From contig JAAXNY010000001.1 in the NCBI GenBank assembly GCA_013420905.1, positions 5,642,001-5,706,000 on the forward strand: DNA of 64,000 nt, read 5' to 3'. This stretch comes from Collybia mongolica (Eukaryota > Basidiomycota > Agaricomycetes > Agaricales > Clitocybaceae). The position numbers were made by a program, and so were the translations under genes. This document shows positions 60,701 to 64,000 of the stretch, in pieces; the first letter of the stretch is position 1; each line of letters opens with the position of its first letter. Under the pieces are notes generated by a model. It did not search any database. It saw only the letters and a program-made list of their open reading frames with translations, and was not told the DNA's origin.

Positions 60701-62715
60701 GGGATGTGCTCACAGGAGGTCACATTGCAACTCTGGAGGGCCATTCAGACTTTATCATAGGTGTTGCATTCTCACCAGATGGCTCCAGGCTGGCCTCTGG
60801 CTCTGATGACAAAACTGTCAAGCTTTGGGATGGGCTCACAGGAGGTCACATTGCAACTCTGGAGGGTCATTCAGATGCAGTTTATAGGATTGCATTCTCA
60901 CCAGATGGCTCCAGGCTGGCCTCTGGCTCTTTAGACAATACTGTCAAGCTTTGGGATGGGCTCACAGGAGGTCACATTGCAACTCTGGAGGGCCATTCTG
61001 ACTCAATCACAAGTGTTGCATTCTCACCAGATGGCTCCAGGCTGGCCTCTGGCTCTTATGACAATACTGTCAAGCTTTGGGATGGGCTCACAGGAGGCCA
61101 CATTGCAACTCTGGAGGGCCATTCAGACTCTATCATAGGTGTTGCATTCTCACCAGATGGCTCCAGGCTGGTCTCTGGCTCTATTAGAAAGGCTGTCAAG
61201 CTTTGGGATGGGCTTACAGGAGGTCACATTGCAACTCTGGAGGGCCATTCAGACTCTATCATAGGTGTTGCATTCTCACCAGATGGCTCCAGGCTGGCCT
61301 CTGGCTCTGATGACAAAACTGTCAAGCTTTGGGATGTGCTCACAGGAGGTCACATTGCAACTCTGGAGGGTCATTCAGATGCAGTTTATAGGATTGCATT
61401 CTCACCAGATGGCTCCAGGCTGGCCTCTGGCTCTTTAGACAATACTGTCAAGCTTTGGGATGTGCTCACAGGAGGTCACATTGCAACTCTGGAGGGCTAT
61501 TTTAACTCAATCACAAGTGTTGCATTCTCACCAGATGGCTCCAGGCTGGCCTCTGGCTCTTTAGACAATACTGTCAAGCTTTGGGATGGGCTCACAGGAG
61601 GCCACATTGCAACTCTGGAGGGCCATTCTGACTTGATCACAAGTGTTGCATTCTCACCAGATGGCTCCAGGCTGGCCTCTGGCTCTTATGACAATACTGT
61701 CAAGCTTTGGGATGGGCTCACAGGAGGTCACATTGCAACTCTGGAGGGCCATTCTGACTTGATCACAAGTGTTGCATTCTCACCAGATGGCTCCAGGCTG
61801 GCCTCTGGCTCTTATGACAATACTGTCAAGCTTTGGGATGGGCTCACAGGAGGCCACATTGCAACTCTGGAGGGCCATTCTGACTTGATCACAAGTGTTG
61901 CATTCTCACCAGATGGCTCCAGGCTGGCCTCTGGCTCTTATGACAATACTGTCAAGCTTTGGGATGTGCTCACAGGAGGCCACATAGCAACTCTGGAGGG
62001 CCATTCAGACTCTATCATAGGTGTTGCATTCTCACCAGATGGCTCCAGGCTGGCCTCTGGCTCTGATGACAAAACTGTCAAGCTTTGGGATGGGCTCACA
62101 GGAGGTCACATTGCAACTCTGGAGGGTCATTCAGATGCAGTTTATAGGATTGCATTCTCACCTGACAGCTCCAGGCTGGCCTCTGGCTCTTTAGACAATA
62201 CTGTCAAGCTTTGGGATGGGCTCACAGGAGGTCACATTGCAACTCTGGAGGGCCATTCTGACTTGATCACAAGTGTTGAATTCTCACCAGACAGCTTCAG
62301 GCTGGCCTCTGGCTCTAAAGACACAACTGTCAAGCTTTGGGATGGGCTCACAGGAGGTCACATTGCAACTCTGGAGGGCCATTCTGCCCGAATTAGAAGT
62401 CTTAAGTTTGGCTTCCCTTACTTGGTCATTTCAGAAGATCACTATGGAGTTACCAAGTATTGGAATTGGTCCACTGGTGACCCAATGTTATATTCTAGTC
62501 ATCCTCTCCAGCTCATGACTCATTTGCCACCCATTCTATACACTCTGAAGAACAATACTATCCAGCATGTTGCAAGCCCTACTATGGTCCTCCAACTCCC
62601 TTCTGAATTCCATCATCCATTTCGTTATACATTCTGTTCTCACTCTTTAGCTATGGGATATGAAAATGGAAGGGTTATCATCATACATCTTCCCTCACTA
62701 CCCTATGTAGTCTAG
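57769..62715 (+). CDS. NACHT-WD40 NOD-like receptor (NWD type)
   Basis: A fungal NLR, by family a candidate sensor in non-self recognition, cell death or symbiosis. Exons: 57769-58224, 58280-58422, 58477-58615, 58666-58725, 58776-60326 and 60376-62715, 1562 residues in frame. The N-terminal 260 residues (Ser/Thr-rich, then a helical segment) form the presumed signalling region. NACHT follows, with Walker A GIAGIGKST (about 321-329) and Walker B LILVIDAFDEC (about 419). Residues 861-1448 are 14 WD40 repeats of 42 residues, nearly identical, plus one degenerate repeat. The intron 58423-58476 is 54 bp and in frame, so retention would add 18 residues. The 5' exon is CpG-rich; from about 58.9 kb CpG almost disappears. 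Confidence 0.93.
60607..62370 (+). repeat. WD40 tandem array, 14 x 126 bp
   Basis: Fourteen units of exactly 126 bp start at CTGGAGGG. Framework residues (LEGHSD, FSPDGSRLASGS, TVKLWD, LTGGHIAT) are constant, while a few sites differ. Units 2-4, 6-8 and 12-14 repeat one three-unit order (IIGV/DDK, AVYRI/LDN, ITSV). Units 9-11 are near-identical copies. The nucleotide identity is very high and no CG dinucleotide is visible in the array. Confidence 0.95.
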
Positions 62716-63567
62716 TTTCATTTGTATCCAAGTTTCCATACCCAAAGTTATGCAAATAGTCAGATATTCCAATCTGTAGCACTCCTTTGCATAACAGGAC
62801 AAGTGCCCCTAAGCAATACTGACATAAAAGCAATAGATAATTGACCACATAAGTACAAGTCATTTGTATATCAAAGAACAAAGTGTATGGTGTTGGATAT
62901 ATACATATGTGGTACAATATTGGGATCACTAGAGCACCGATGTATATTATTTCCACAGATGACTGAGAAAATGGGTTTGAATCGACGCGACGCGCCGGAT
63001 CACGTGATACCACACATTCCGGTTTCGGGTGTCCATGTACCAAATTGTCCCAGCTAGTGGCTCCACGTTGCCATGCAGACCTTATCGCGCTTGTCGGTCC
63101 ATATGGCGCAGGGTTATGGCTCAACTTTGAATTAGTGCCCGACGAAGACCAACGTCAAATGGGAAAGAAACGGGTGGAAGGACGGGTAGGAGAGGGCGTG
63201 GCGTGGCATGGCATCAATTCAAGCAGCATTGACATCGAACGGCGGGGAAGGTGGGGGCAAAGAAGAAGGTGGCAGCAACGTGCGACGCGCCAATGTCGAA
63301 CCATCGAACCACGGATGCAATTCGGCAAGCTTTCGAAACTCTCTCGTTCCTGAGGGGGACGATCCCGAATTCTTAATCCCCGCTCCAAGCACCATTCCAA
63401 TCACGCGCTGCCATCAAATTACGTCCTGGAATGGGGGGGAAGCAGGGAAGGACGGCACGAGGCGTCCCTCTCGTGTATCCTGAAATTTTCTTGCGATGTG
63501 GCGTGTCCCTCCGGTTCCCACTCCTCTCTCCCCTCCCCCTCTTCGAATCCTCTGAACGCCGTTGTCG
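62716..63567. other. Intergenic region
   Basis: The first 200 bp are AT-rich, then the composition becomes GC-rich host DNA from about 62970. It likely contains the promoter of the zinc-finger gene. No other gene is supported. Confidence 0.4.
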
Positions 63568-64000
63568 ATGTCGACGAGCAGCTGGTCCGCGTCTTCGCCC
63601 GTGCACGACATGCATATGGACATCGAGTCCGAGTCCGTCTCGTCCCTGGAGCGTGAATTCGTGAGTGCCCAGTCTCGTAACCACGTTGTGGGGCGATTTT
63701 GCATCGTACGTACTCGCTGACGCCCTACTCCGCAGTGCAGCAACTTTGCGTGCTGCGGCGAGGTGCACGCCGACTTGCACGCGCTCATCGCGCACCACGA
63801 GGCTGCGCCCGCCCATGCCCACCCGCACGTCCGCCTGAGGCTCCGGCTCGCTGCAGCGCCACCACGCCCGACTGCACCCGTGGCGCAGCCCCTGCCCCAC
63901 AATGACGGGCCTACCACAACCCCGCCTTCGCCCTCCTCTTCCTCCTCTTCCTCTTCCTTTTCCTCCTCATCATCATCATCCTCGACATGCTCCTCGCAGC
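63568..64000 (+). CDS. C2H2 zinc-finger protein, 5' part (runs off the window)
   Basis: Exon 1 (63568-63660) encodes a Ser-rich start with acidic DIESESVSSLEREF. A 75-bp GT-AG intron (63661-63735) follows. Exon 2 opens with CSNFACCGEVHADLHALIAHHE, a C2H2 finger of the type found in SFP1-like fungal regulators (Cys pair, LHALIAHHE). A His/Pro-rich and then poly-Ser stretch follows to the window edge. Probably a nuclear transcription regulator; the remaining fingers lie outside. Confidence 0.75.

Noticed and set aside
60607..62370. Regular 126-bp repeats considered as a satellite or CRISPR-like array
   Set aside because: The unit is an exact number of codons, stays open throughout and encodes WD40 blades.
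63373..63917. Two long minus-strand frames near the window end
   Set aside because: Antisense to the zinc-finger exon and its promoter, with biased composition and no motif.

Overview
The window looks like nuclear DNA of a filamentous basidiomycete, most likely an Agaricomycete. Host genes have many GT-AG introns of about 46-66 bp, and the content includes a mitochondrial Lon protease, ATG7, a many-exon chitin deacetylase, UNC93-like and DUF6534-like membrane proteins, and a NACHT-WD40 (NWD-type) NOD-like receptor. The transposon load is heavy: Helitron, Ty3/gypsy, Tc1/mariner, a Plavaka/CACTA-like relic and small non-autonomous elements. I cannot name the species.

Layout. 0.5-4.6 kb: a decayed element with about 1 kb inverted arms, each carrying a relic of the same coding sequence. 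5.5-9.1 kb: Lon protease, complete, nine exons. 9.65-10.5 kb: an 844-bp MITE-like element. 10.96-14.3 kb: truncated gypsy retrotransposon with scattered stops. 14.3-21.7 kb: decayed Helitron on the minus strand with a Tc1/mariner element inserted upstream of its ORF. 22.2-25.9 kb: a hypothetical membrane-anchored protein gene and ATG7. 27.0-29.8 kb: a broken DUF6534-like gene with two insertions in one intron. 29.8-36.6 kb: transposon debris. 36.6-42.2 kb: a second, diverged copy of the ATG7-DUF6534 segment. Its ATG7 part is a relic split by a second Tc1/mariner copy with an intact transposase. 43.8-48.2 kb: chitin deacetylase and UNC93-like transporter. 48.9-50.9 kb: a probable LARP-like gene. 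52.2-53.2 kb: a Rossmann-fold protein. 53.9-57.7 kb: LTR-like relics and diverged direct repeats. 57.8-62.7 kb: a 1562-aa receptor with 14 nearly identical 42-residue WD40 repeats. 63.6 kb to the end: the start of a C2H2 zinc-finger protein.

How it fits together. Conserved housekeeping genes (mitochondrial proteolysis, autophagy, cell-wall chitin modification) are separated by transposon islands that are AT-rich and poor in CpG. Several inactivating changes are C-to-T or G-to-A, consistent with methylation-linked decay. The strongest observations are: a segmental duplication in which each copy has lost different genes; intron insertions that can be dated against the paralogous empty site; a Tc1 family with unusual mirrored ends; and the block structure of the WD40 array. 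No CRISPR, rRNA or tRNA gene was seen. Exon boundaries are my own reading-frame reconstructions; each model given closes in frame.
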